Made by a program: the position numbers and the translations under genes. Below, piece by piece: positions 16,338-23,689 of a DNA stretch of 64,000 nt. The notes beneath the pieces were generated by a model that saw only the letters and a list, made by a program, of their open reading frames with translations, did no database searches and was not told where the DNA came from. Numbering within the stretch: the stretch's first letter is position 1; every line of letters starts with the position of its first letter. This DNA is from Sphingobium sp. SCG-1 (GTDB lineage: Bacteria > Pseudomonadota > Alphaproteobacteria > Sphingomonadales > Sphingomonadaceae). The stretch spans positions 2,777,501 through 2,841,500 of the forward strand of contig NZ_CP026372.1 of assembly GCF_002953135.1 (NCBI RefSeq). The letters run 5' to 3'.

Positions 16338-17320
16338 CGCAGCAATCCCTCCTGCCGGTACCAGTCCACCGTGCGCGCGAAACCTTCCGCAAGCCCAACC
16401 TTCGGCGCATAGCCAAGCAGCGACTGCGCGCGATCAATGGTGAAGGCGCGGTGGTGCTTGAAGAAAGTCAGCCGCCTGCGATGGAGCGGCGGCTCAATCT
16501 TCAACGGCGCGCACAACAGCTCGCACATATGCGCCGCTGCATTCACCGGCCCATAAGGCAGATGTCGTGTCGGCGCGGGCACGTTGAGCGTTTTGGCCGC
16601 CGTCGCCACATAATCGCGCAGGGGCAAGTGCTCGGCAGCGCCCACGATGAATGTCTGACCCGCAGCGCCGGGCTGCGTCATGGCGAGCATGAAGCCCTGC
16701 ACCAGATCGTCAATGTAGACCGGGTGGAAGTGCGACTTGCCCGCGCCGACGTAGAAGAAAGTGCCCTTCTGCAACATGCTGAACATCTTCAGCATCCGCG
16801 TGTCGCCTGGGCCATAAATGCCGCACGGCCGCACGACGACGATCTCCATGCCCGGCTCGCGCATTGCTTCGCGGCACAGACGCTCCGCCTCCAGCTTGCT
16901 CTGCTGATAGGGGTCGCGCGGAGAGAAGGGTGCGCTTTCGTCCGCGACGCCGCTGCGCACATCGCCATGCACTCCGATGGACGAGCAATAGACGAACCGC
17001 CGCACGCCAGCCTCCCGCGCCGCCTTCAGCAGCAGCGCCGTACTGTCGCGGTTGACGCGCATAAATTCTTCGGGCGCGCCTTCGGTGCGATACATGGCGG
17101 CGATATGGAAGACGGTGTCTGCACCTTCTACCAGCGCCGAGATAGCTTCCGGATCGGTGAGCGCGCCGGTCAGCCATTCGCTCGCACGCTCCGCAACATC
17201 GTCCTCTGGCTCACGACGCGCGAGCGCTCGGACGGTGTAGCCGTCGGCTTTCAGGCGCTTGGCCAACGCGCCGCCGGTGAAGCCTGTAGCGCCGGTAATC
17301 GCGACGAGCGAGAGCGTCAT
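16334..17320 (-). CDS. NAD-dependent epimerase/dehydratase (extended SDR)
   Basis: A 328-aa extended SDR. The Rossmann motif is AITGATGFTGGALAKRL (8-24), the serine strand is FVYCSSIGVHG, and the catalytic YxxxK is in DPYQQSKLEAE. It resembles UDP-sugar epimerases/dehydratases and 3-beta-HSD-like reductases. The likely job is making or modifying a nucleotide sugar used by the locus, though members also act on lipid substrates. ATGA overlaps join it to the methyltransferase gene upstream (17317-17320) and to the GH5 gene downstream (16334-16337), so it is translated as part of the operon. The exact substrate cannot be read. Confidence 0.82.
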   Translation of the reverse strand: MTLSLVAITGATGFTGGALAKRLKADGYTVRALARREPEDDVAERASEWLTGALTDPEAISALVEGADTVFHIAAMYRTEGAPEEFMRVNRDSTALLLKAAREAGVRRFVYCSSIGVHGDVRSGVADESAPFSPRDPYQQSKLEAERLCREAMREPGMEIVVVRPCGIYGPGDTRMLKMFSMLQKGTFFYVGAGKSHFHPVYIDDLVQGFMLAMTQPGAAGQTFIVGAAEHLPLRDYVATAAKTLNVPAPTRHLPYGPVNAAAHMCELLCAPLKIEPPLHRRRLTFFKHHRAFTIDRAQSLLGYAPKVGLAEGFARTVDWYRQEGLLR

Positions 17321-18045
17321 GCCGCCACCCTGTCGAAGCGGGCGAGGACCGGATTGCCGAGCATCCGTGTGATCCCGACCGCGCGCATCGCGCTTTCCAC
17401 AGGCGCGATCTTCGTGCCCGCCATGCGATGGAGGCCCATCGGAACGACGAATTGCTTGAACGTCCCCGCAGGACGAAAGCCATGGCGCGCAAACACGCGA
17501 TTGATCTGCGACGGCCAGAAGCTGCGATAGGTGCGCGTATCCTTCTCAATCGCACGCTTCACCGGATAGGCGGGCAGCGCCAGCGCATTCAGACCCATCA
17601 ACGTGGGATAATCGACGATGACATGGCGACGGGACACCCGACACAGTTCTGCGATCAGCACATGCCAGTGCGTCATATGCGCCAGCAGCCTGATGCTGGT
17701 CACAAGGTCGAAGCTGCGATCGTCGAACGGCGCGGCCAGCAACTCACCCTGCCGGAACTCAACCTGATTGCCCAACGGGCTGCGCGCGATCCGCTCTGCG
17801 CAGCAGTCATCGCTGCCCAGCACCGTCACTCGCCCGGCCGTGCGCAGCAGGCTCTCGACCAACTGACCATGCCCACCGCCGACATCGAGCGCCGACTGGA
17901 TCGGATGCGTACCCGCTCGCAGCAGCGCCTCCAGCCCCTCATTCTGCACCTTCAGCAGATACGCGCCTGCATCCCCCGAGAACCGCCGGGCGTAGGCATC
18001 CGAGGATGTCTCGACATCCGGCCAGGTATAATCGAGCGCGATCAT
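17317..18045 (-). CDS. Class I SAM-dependent methyltransferase
   Basis: A 242-aa Rossmann-fold methyltransferase with motif I SALDVGGGHGQL, motif II-like VTVLGSDD, and post-I FDLVTSIRLLAHMTHW. It has no signal or membrane segment, so it is cytoplasmic. The open frame runs to 18240, but the ATG at 18045 overlaps the stop of the GT39 gene (ATGA), so this start is chosen. It may methylate a sugar residue of the repeat unit or a lipid-linked intermediate, since it lies between two sugar-active genes. The substrate is unknown. Confidence 0.8.
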   Translation of the reverse strand: MIALDYTWPDVETSSDAYARRFSGDAGAYLLKVQNEGLEALLRAGTHPIQSALDVGGGHGQLVESLLRTAGRVTVLGSDDCCAERIARSPLGNQVEFRQGELLAAPFDDRSFDLVTSIRLLAHMTHWHVLIAELCRVSRRHVIVDYPTLMGLNALALPAYPVKRAIEKDTRTYRSFWPSQINRVFARHGFRPAGTFKQFVVPMGLHRMAGTKIAPVESAMRAVGITRMLGNPVLARFDRVAA

Positions 18046-19679
18046 GCCGCATGCCTTTCGGAGCTCATCCACGGACACGGCGCAGTCGGCCGGTGCTCCC
18101 AGCGGAAGATGTGGAAATAGGGCACCGCCGGACGAACAGGCGATGTCCGCTGCTCGATCAGGTCGGCCACCTCGGCCGGAACGCCCTTGGCCGTGCGCCA
18201 GTGGGCGTCGTCGATCACGATCACACCGCTCGCACGGCAATTGATCACGCGGTCCATCCCCGCGGCGCTGCCCAGAACAGGCCGCCCGGTGCGCACGTCC
18301 CTTGTAAAGTCGCGCGTCGCGCCCAAGTCGCTGAGATGGCTGGGGTTGATCAGCATATCGTGCGGCCGGATGTGCACGATCGTGCGCAAGTCGTCGGACG
18401 CCACCAGGAAGTCGGCAGGGCCCACGGCGCGGCGCAGAGCGGCTTCCTGCTCGTCCCAGAGAGGATCGCTTGGATCGGACAGGTGCGCCAAGCTGCGCAG
18501 ATCCGTCAAACCGTGCAGCAGTGCACTGGCCGTGTGGCGATAGCTGGAATTGACTAGCAGCGCCGTGACCCCGACGCCGAGGACGATTGCACCTGCACCG
18601 ATGCCTGCCAGTTCGCTGGGCAATCCAAAGCCGCTTAGTACCCGCCTGCCTGCCGCCAGAGCCGCATCCGCCGGACGCGCTACGGCCAGCCCGAACAGGA
18701 TCGCCACAAAAGGCATCGCATAATAAACGTAACGCCCCGCCTTCATCGCCGCGAAGGAATGCACGAGCAGCGCCACCGAAATCATGATGATCGACAGCAG
18801 CGCGAGGCTCCGGTCGCGTCGCAACGCCAATGCCGCAGCGACCGGCGTCAGGATCAGGATGAGCGGGATCTGGCGGTAAAATTCGCGCAGATAGAACAGG
18901 CGATCATATTGATGCTCCTGCGCCCATACGGATGCCGAGAGAAACTTCTGCATCATGGGCGGCAGGATCATGACGGCAAAGATGACGCATGAAACGGTTG
19001 TTATCAGAGCCAGCCAAGGCCGGCGCCGCACCATCGCCATGATCCATTGGAACCGCGCAGCGGCGAACCATAAAGCCAATGCAGCGGCCGCGATTGCGGT
19101 CGTCGGCTGGAGGTGAAGGCCCAGTAACAGCAGCGCCGCCGCGCCGGCGAGCCGCCATACCATCGCAGTGCCCGCTTGCGCCGCAGCGGCGTAAATCAGG
19201 ATCGCCGCGCCAAGCACCAACAGGGCTTGCGGCGCATAGAAGCGGGTGAAATGGGCAACGTCGAGTGTGTAGCCAGACAGGGCGAGGGTCAGCGCGGCAA
19301 TAATCGCCGCCGTGGTCCCCGCCCGGTTTTTCACCCACGCGAAAACCAGGGTGACGAGGCCTGCCGCCATAAGCGCAGTGGGAACCCTTGCGATCCATAT
19401 GCTCGTGCTGCCGAACAGGTCGAACGCGGCCCCAATCAGCATCGTGAACAGGCGCGCCCGCGTATATTCGCCGTCCAGAATTGCGAAAGACCCGTTTTCG
19501 GCCCAGCTTCGGGCGGCGAACGTGGTGTAATATTCGTCCACGCGCACGGGCGTGGTGCCTATGGTGATCGTGTAGAGCGCAGCGGCGGCGAGAAAGAGCA
19601 AGGGCGTCTGGAGAGCGCCAACCGCCCACGTCGACGCTCTTCCCGGAACTGGAATTTGCATCTCCGTCGATACGGTCAT
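18042..19679 (-). CDS. GT39/ArnT-like polyprenyl-phosphate-sugar-dependent glycosyltransferase
   Basis: A 545-aa GT-C membrane protein with about 11 transmembrane segments. The first periplasmic loop carries PVRVDEYYTTFAARSW, the acidic DE motif typical of ArnT/PMT (GT39/GT83) enzymes that use polyprenyl-phosphate sugars. A periplasmic C-terminal domain follows (about 420-545). It is the first gene of the 13-gene operon. The ATG at 19679 has GGGGAAAG upstream; an earlier ATG at 19712 is possible. The divergent operon encodes two GtrB/DPM1-like GT2 proteins that could make its lipid-linked donor. The probable role is adding a side-group in the periplasm. Confidence 0.82.
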   Translation of the reverse strand: MTVSTEMQIPVPGRASTWAVGALQTPLLFLAAAALYTITIGTTPVRVDEYYTTFAARSWAENGSFAILDGEYTRARLFTMLIGAAFDLFGSTSIWIARVPTALMAAGLVTLVFAWVKNRAGTTAAIIAALTLALSGYTLDVAHFTRFYAPQALLVLGAAILIYAAAAQAGTAMVWRLAGAAALLLLGLHLQPTTAIAAAALALWFAAARFQWIMAMVRRRPWLALITTVSCVIFAVMILPPMMQKFLSASVWAQEHQYDRLFYLREFYRQIPLILILTPVAAALALRRDRSLALLSIIMISVALLVHSFAAMKAGRYVYYAMPFVAILFGLAVARPADAALAAGRRVLSGFGLPSELAGIGAGAIVLGVGVTALLVNSSYRHTASALLHGLTDLRSLAHLSDPSDPLWDEQEAALRRAVGPADFLVASDDLRTIVHIRPHDMLINPSHLSDLGATRDFTRDVRTGRPVLGSAAGMDRVINCRASGVIVIDDAHWRTAKGVPAEVADLIEQRTSPVRPAVPYFHIFRWEHRPTAPCPWMSSERHAA

Positions 19680-19766
19680 TCCGACTTTCCCCAAAATTAG
19701 CCGAATCGCCATTGTGCGGCGCAGCATTATGCCGTCGTGAAGAAGATTGGCAGATCGTCGAAAGAT

Positions 19767-19803
19767 AAGCACTAAGTAAGGTTACCTAAGTGCTTTACTT
19801 AGT
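19767..19803. promoter_or_regulatory. Nested inverted repeats in the divergent EPS promoter
   Basis: This AT-rich stretch lies in the 194-base gap between the two EPS operons. AAGCACT (19767-19773) and AGTGCTT (19789-19795) form one inverted repeat around GGTTACC. ACTAAGTAA (19771-19779) and TTACTTAGT (19795-19803) form a second, perfect 9-bp one. The half-site CTAAGTGCTT (19786-19795) recurs in reverse at 27604-27613 upstream of the sensor kinase. The layout suggests an operator for a dimeric regulator, possibly the FixJ-like protein at 24906. No -35/-10 boxes could be assigned. Confidence 0.55.
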
Positions 19804-19840
19804 ATTAAATCTATCTCGACCCCGCTTCTATTTCAGCAAT

Positions 19841-19850
19841 ATTACGTAAT
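19841..19850. promoter_or_regulatory. Perfect 10-bp palindrome upstream of the divergent GT operon
   Basis: ATTACGTAAT ends 23 bases before the ATG at 19874. It may be part of an operator or of the transcription start region. A related ATTACGTA occurs near 30213 upstream of selO, so the word may be chance in AT-rich promoter DNA. Confidence 0.35.
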
Positions 19851-19873
19851 AATTCTTGGGTCAGGGGGGCGAT

Positions 19874-20851
19874 ATGGGGGTAGATTTATCTATAGTTGTT
19901 CCCTCTTATAATGAGGAAGAGAATCTTCCACTTCTGGTCGCGCAGATTTCTAGTGCGCTACAATCCTATGTTGGCGAATATGAGGTTGTATTGGTCGACG
20001 ATGGCAGCAGTGACTCGACTTTCACCGTTGCACAGCATCTTTCGAAAACCGATCGGCATCTGCGCGTCATCAGGTTTCGGCGGAACTATGGGCAGACCGC
20101 GGCGATGGCAGCGGGCATCCAGAATGCGCGTGGCGACATCATCGTCACTATGGACGGCGACTTGCAGAACGACCCTGCCGACGTCCTGCGACTCGTCGAA
20201 CTAATCGACAGCGGCTATGACATAGCAACGGGATGGCGCCGTAAACGCAAGGACGGCGCGGCCCGCGTCTACATTTCCAAATGCGCCAACCGGATCATGG
20301 CGACGCTGATGGGCGTCGAAGTGCGCGACAGCGGTTGCTCGCTGAAAGCGTATCGTGCGCCGCTCATCAAGAACCTGCCGATGTACGGCGAGCTTCACAG
20401 GTTCATTCCCGCGATGTCCCGCCTTGCGGGCGCGCGCCTCGCGCAGATCGAAGTCAATCACCATCCGCGCCGCTTCGGCGTCTCGAAATATGGCTTCTCG
20501 CGCATCTACAAGGTGATGCTGGACATCATCTCGGTGCGGATGCTGCTCAGTTTCGTGCGCCGCCCCGCCGCATGGCACTCGCCAATGACTGGCATCGCCA
20601 TGGCGCTCGGCTTTCTCGCGCTGGTCGCTGGCACTGCCGCCGAGCCACGGATTTCGCTGCCCTATCTGACGGTCGGCGTACTCTGGCTGTCGCTGGCGGC
20701 CATCCTCATCAGTTGGGGGGTCGTCGGGCAGCTTCTCGCTTCCTCGAATCCCCGTGTCTCAAACTATGCGACGCTCGGCGCCACTCTTTCGGCACGCGTC
20801 GCGCATCTACGGAGTGGCGAAGATGAACATGGCGACAGTAACCCAGCTTAA
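19874..20851 (+). CDS. GT2 polyprenyl-phosphate glycosyltransferase (DPM1/GtrB-like)
   Basis: A 325-aa protein. The GT-A domain carries LSIVVPSYNEEENLPLL, VVLVDDGSSDST, the metal motif VTMDGDLQNDP and GELHRFIPAMSRLAGAR, all as in DPM1/GtrB/ArnC. Two C-terminal membrane helices follow (about 240-262 and 270-292). Such enzymes put a sugar from a nucleotide donor onto undecaprenyl phosphate on the cytoplasmic face. The ATG at 19874 has CAGGGGGGC just upstream; a TTG at 19856 is less likely. It is the first gene of the five-gene plus-strand operon, and its product could be the donor for the GT39-type enzyme encoded divergently. Confidence 0.88.
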   Translation: MGVDLSIVVPSYNEEENLPLLVAQISSALQSYVGEYEVVLVDDGSSDSTFTVAQHLSKTDRHLRVIRFRRNYGQTAAMAAGIQNARGDIIVTMDGDLQNDPADVLRLVELIDSGYDIATGWRRKRKDGAARVYISKCANRIMATLMGVEVRDSGCSLKAYRAPLIKNLPMYGELHRFIPAMSRLAGARLAQIEVNHHPRRFGVSKYGFSRIYKVMLDIISVRMLLSFVRRPAAWHSPMTGIAMALGFLALVAGTAAEPRISLPYLTVGVLWLSLAAILISWGVVGQLLASSNPRVSNYATLGATLSARVAHLRSGEDEHGDSNPA

Positions 20852-21806
20852 GCTTACGCCCCCGCTCGACCTATCCGTGATCATCCCGGTCACGGGCCGA
20901 TATGATGCGCCCGAAACGCTCTATGCCAGCTATTCCAGGGCGTTGAAAAAGACTGGGCGCACCTATGAGATCATCTATGTTCTGGATGGTCCCTACCCGC
21001 TGATCTCGGCCATGGCCGAGCGGCTTGCCGAGGCAGGCGCGCCAGTCAAGGCAATCGGTTTTAATCGCGAGTTCGGCGAAGCGGCGTGCCTGCGTGAAGG
21101 GGCAAAGCGCGCAGTCGGCAACGCCGTCCTTTTCCTCCCCGCCTACTCGCAGATCGATCCGGATGCGATCCAGCAGGTCCTCGATCAACTCAGGACCGAC
21201 GACATCGTCGTCGCCAGCCGCGATCGCAGGAACGACCGCCCCCTCAATCGCCTGCGCAGTTGGGGGTTCGAGATGGTCGCGCGTATCGCCGGATCGCGCT
21301 ACGCCGATCCCGGCTGCGTCGTACGCGCTGTCCGCCGGCGCGTGCTGGACGAAGTGCCGATCCAGGACGAGCAACATCGATTCCTGCCGCTGATGGCTGA
21401 ACTGCATGGCTTCCGCGTAGGCCAGGTGACCGTTCCGCAAGCGACCAGCGACGCCCGCCGTCCGCAGCATCGGCCCAGCATCTACCTGAACGTCGTATTG
21501 GACCTGTTCGCCGTCGCCTTCCTGTTGCGCTTCATCCAGAAGCCGTTCCGCTTCTTCGGCACGATTGGGGCGGTCTCCATCATCCTGAGCGTCCTGCTTG
21601 GTATCTATCTGCTGTATGAGCGGCAAGTGACCGGCGTGCCGATGTCGGATCGCCCGTTGCTGGTGCTCGACGCGCTGCTCGTCATCGTAGGCGTGCAGAT
21701 CGCGGCCATCGGTTTGGTGGCGGAAATCGTGCTGTTCACGCGTAATGACGGGGGCAAGCACTATCACATCGACACCATAGTCGAGGAAGGCCAGCCCATT
21801 GCCTGA
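20823..21806 (+). CDS. GT2-fold paralogue lacking the catalytic acidic motifs
   Basis: A 327-aa paralogue of the preceding protein with the same layout: LSVIIPVTGRYDAPETLYAS, a central region with DEQHRFLPLMAELHG, and two C-terminal membrane helices (about 233-258 and 270-295). The usual VDDGSSD is replaced by VLDGPYP, and the DGDLQNDP metal motif by PAYSQIDPDA. Metal and nucleotide binding are therefore probably altered or lost. It may be a partner subunit of the upstream enzyme. The ATG at 20823 has GGAG upstream and overlaps the previous gene by 29 bases. A catalytic role with an unusual motif is not excluded. Confidence 0.78.
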   Translation: MNMATVTQLKLTPPLDLSVIIPVTGRYDAPETLYASYSRALKKTGRTYEIIYVLDGPYPLISAMAERLAEAGAPVKAIGFNREFGEAACLREGAKRAVGNAVLFLPAYSQIDPDAIQQVLDQLRTDDIVVASRDRRNDRPLNRLRSWGFEMVARIAGSRYADPGCVVRAVRRRVLDEVPIQDEQHRFLPLMAELHGFRVGQVTVPQATSDARRPQHRPSIYLNVVLDLFAVAFLLRFIQKPFRFFGTIGAVSIILSVLLGIYLLYERQVTGVPMSDRPLLVLDALLVIVGVQIAAIGLVAEIVLFTRNDGGKHYHIDTIVEEGQPIA

Positions 21807-22968
21807 CGTCGTCATCCTTGGCGGCGGCATACAGGGCATGAGCATGGCGCTGGCCGCCGTCGAGCATGGCATCCGCCCGATCATCGTCGAGCGGAAGACG
21901 CTTGGCTCCGGGGCGAGCGGAAACAGCTACGGCATCGTCCATGGCGGACTGCGCTATCTGCAGACGCTCAGCGTCGCGCGTTGGCACAAGTCGCGCCGCG
22001 CACAACGCTGGTTCACCGAACGCTTCCCCGATCAGGTGCGGCCGCTTCGCTGTGTGATGCCGCTGTATTCGGGGAAAGCACGCTCACCAATGGCCTTCGC
22101 GGCAGCGCGCGGCATGGAAAGCGCAATGGAAGCCATCCTCCACGCACCCGCCGCGCCCGCGCCCGCGGGCACCATGTCACGCGACCAGGTGCTGGACCTG
22201 TTCCGCGTTCCGGACAAGCACCTGATCGGCGGCGCCTATTGGCATGATCTGGAGCTATGCGACGCGGACGCAATATTGCAGCAGATGGCCACCCGTGCGC
22301 AGGCTGGCGGTGCGACGCTGCTGCTCAACCACGACGCTGAAGGGCTGCTTTGCGACTGCAAAGTGCGCGGGCTGATGCTGTACGATCATGCGGCGGACCG
22401 GAAGCGTAGTATGCACGCTGACATGGTTATCGACTGTCGCGGGGCGAATGCGGGTTATTGGTCGGGCAGCCTCAGTCGCGGCATTCCCGCGCCGACGAGC
22501 GCCACCCTCGCCTTCAACCTTCTGCTCGACATGCCGGGACCGCCGCCGGGCAATGCGATAGCGGTGTCCTGCGTCCCCGGTTCCGGTCGCAGCTATTTCC
22601 TACGGACGCAGCGCGGCCATGTCCTTGCAGGCACATTCTATCGCCCCTCCCCCGGTACGCGCGAGGCACGGCCGACGGAGAAGGATATCGAGCAGGCGCT
22701 GGAGGAACTCCGCGTATGCCTGCCGGACATCGCCTTCGCGCGCTCCATGGTGGTGGACGTGTCGGCGGGTCTATTGCCCGACAAGGACGGCACCGGGCAG
22801 CACATGGTTTCTTCGGACCGCCACCTCCAACCGCTTGGCCCCGGATATCACATCCTCCTCAGCAGTAAGCTGACCACCGCACCGCTGGCGAGCGAACACC
22901 TCGCGTCGAAGCTCTGGCCTGCGGGAGAAAAACACACACATATCGCAGGGGTTTTGCAAAGTGCCTGA
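21799..22968 (+). CDS. FAD-dependent oxidoreductase (DAO / glycerol-3-phosphate dehydrogenase-like)
   Basis: A 389-aa flavoprotein starting with a TTG codon after a strong GAGGAAGG; the start overlaps the previous stop by 8 bases. The dinucleotide-binding motif is VVILGGGIQGMSMALAA, then the second FAD contact SGASGNSYGIVHGGLRYLQ, as in GlpD/DAO proteins. It lacks the C-terminal extension of full-length GlpD. It could oxidise a hydroxyl or amine on a small metabolite or lipid-linked sugar. Its position between glycosyltransferase genes and an unknown gene points to a tailoring step for the polymer. The substrate is unknown. Confidence 0.8.
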   Translation: MPDVVILGGGIQGMSMALAAVEHGIRPIIVERKTLGSGASGNSYGIVHGGLRYLQTLSVARWHKSRRAQRWFTERFPDQVRPLRCVMPLYSGKARSPMAFAAARGMESAMEAILHAPAAPAPAGTMSRDQVLDLFRVPDKHLIGGAYWHDLELCDADAILQQMATRAQAGGATLLLNHDAEGLLCDCKVRGLMLYDHAADRKRSMHADMVIDCRGANAGYWSGSLSRGIPAPTSATLAFNLLLDMPGPPPGNAIAVSCVPGSGRSYFLRTQRGHVLAGTFYRPSPGTREARPTEKDIEQALEELRVCLPDIAFARSMVVDVSAGLLPDKDGTGQHMVSSDRHLQPLGPGYHILLSSKLTTAPLASEHLASKLWPAGEKHTHIAGVLQSA

Positions 22969-23689
22969 GATCGCCATCGACGCGCATGTCCATCTGCACG
23001 ATCCCGCCAACGCGATCACGCATGTCAAAGCTGCCTGCGCGCAATTATACGACACGCTTGGCCATATATCGACGGCCGTGCTGATGTTAGCGGAGCAGGC
23101 GGGGCACAACGTGTTCGGCGTGCTCCGCGACAGCCTGGAGCCCAGTGCGGAACCCGAAGCGCTGTGGCTCGGCAATCGCGCCGACCCCGCGCTGATCGTC
23201 GCGGGACGGCAGATCGTCAGCGCCGAGGGGCTGGAGATATTGGCGCTCGCCTGCATGGACAGTGTCGAGGACGGCCTGCCTGCCCGCGCGCTCGTTTCCC
23301 GCCTGCTGGCACAGGACGCCATTGTCGTCCTGCCATGGGGCGTCGGCAAATGGCTGGGCAAGAGAGGGCAGTTGGTCAGGGATCTTATCGCAACCTACCC
23401 CAAGGGCACGCTGTTCCTTGGCGACAATGGAGGCCGGCCTTCCTTCTGGCCGATGAGCGATGTCCCGCAGGCGCGCGTGCTTTCCGGGTCCGATCCGCTA
23501 CCCCTGCCCGGCAGCGCCCGGCGTCTTGGCACTTTCGGAACGATGCTCTCCACCCGGTTGTCGCGCGATCATCCGCTCCGCGATCTGAAAGCCGCGCTGC
23601 GCAACCCTGCACAGCCCCTCGTCCCCTTCGGGCGCGCGGCCTCCCTCGCCCGCTTCAGCCGCGACCAGATTCGATTGAGACTGAAATGA
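22961..23689 (+). CDS. Unrecognised protein with an amidohydrolase/PHP-like DAHVHLHD start
   Basis: 242 aa, not assigned to a family. The N-terminus reads MPEIAIDAHVHLHDPANAI, which resembles the first metal-binding strand (HxH) of amidohydrolase or PHP phosphoesterase barrels. The remaining motifs of those families are not obvious; WGVGKWLGKRG and LFLGDNGGRP are other notable stretches. There is no signal peptide or membrane helix. A GTG start after GCAGGGG overlaps the preceding flavoprotein gene by 8 bases, and the stop overlaps the next gene by ATGA. Strict coupling to the flavoprotein suggests they act in one modification. The function is unknown. Confidence 0.75.
   Translation: MPEIAIDAHVHLHDPANAITHVKAACAQLYDTLGHISTAVLMLAEQAGHNVFGVLRDSLEPSAEPEALWLGNRADPALIVAGRQIVSAEGLEILALACMDSVEDGLPARALVSRLLAQDAIVVLPWGVGKWLGKRGQLVRDLIATYPKGTLFLGDNGGRPSFWPMSDVPQARVLSGSDPLPLPGSARRLGTFGTMLSTRLSRDHPLRDLKAALRNPAQPLVPFGRAASLARFSRDQIRLRLK

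Noticed and set aside
16262..17530. 422-aa plus-strand frame across the SDR and GH5 genes
   Set aside because: Antisense shadow of two well-supported, overlapping minus-strand genes.
20871..21884. 337-aa minus-strand frame opposite the second GT2 gene
   Set aside because: Asp/His/Arg-rich shadow translation without domain features.
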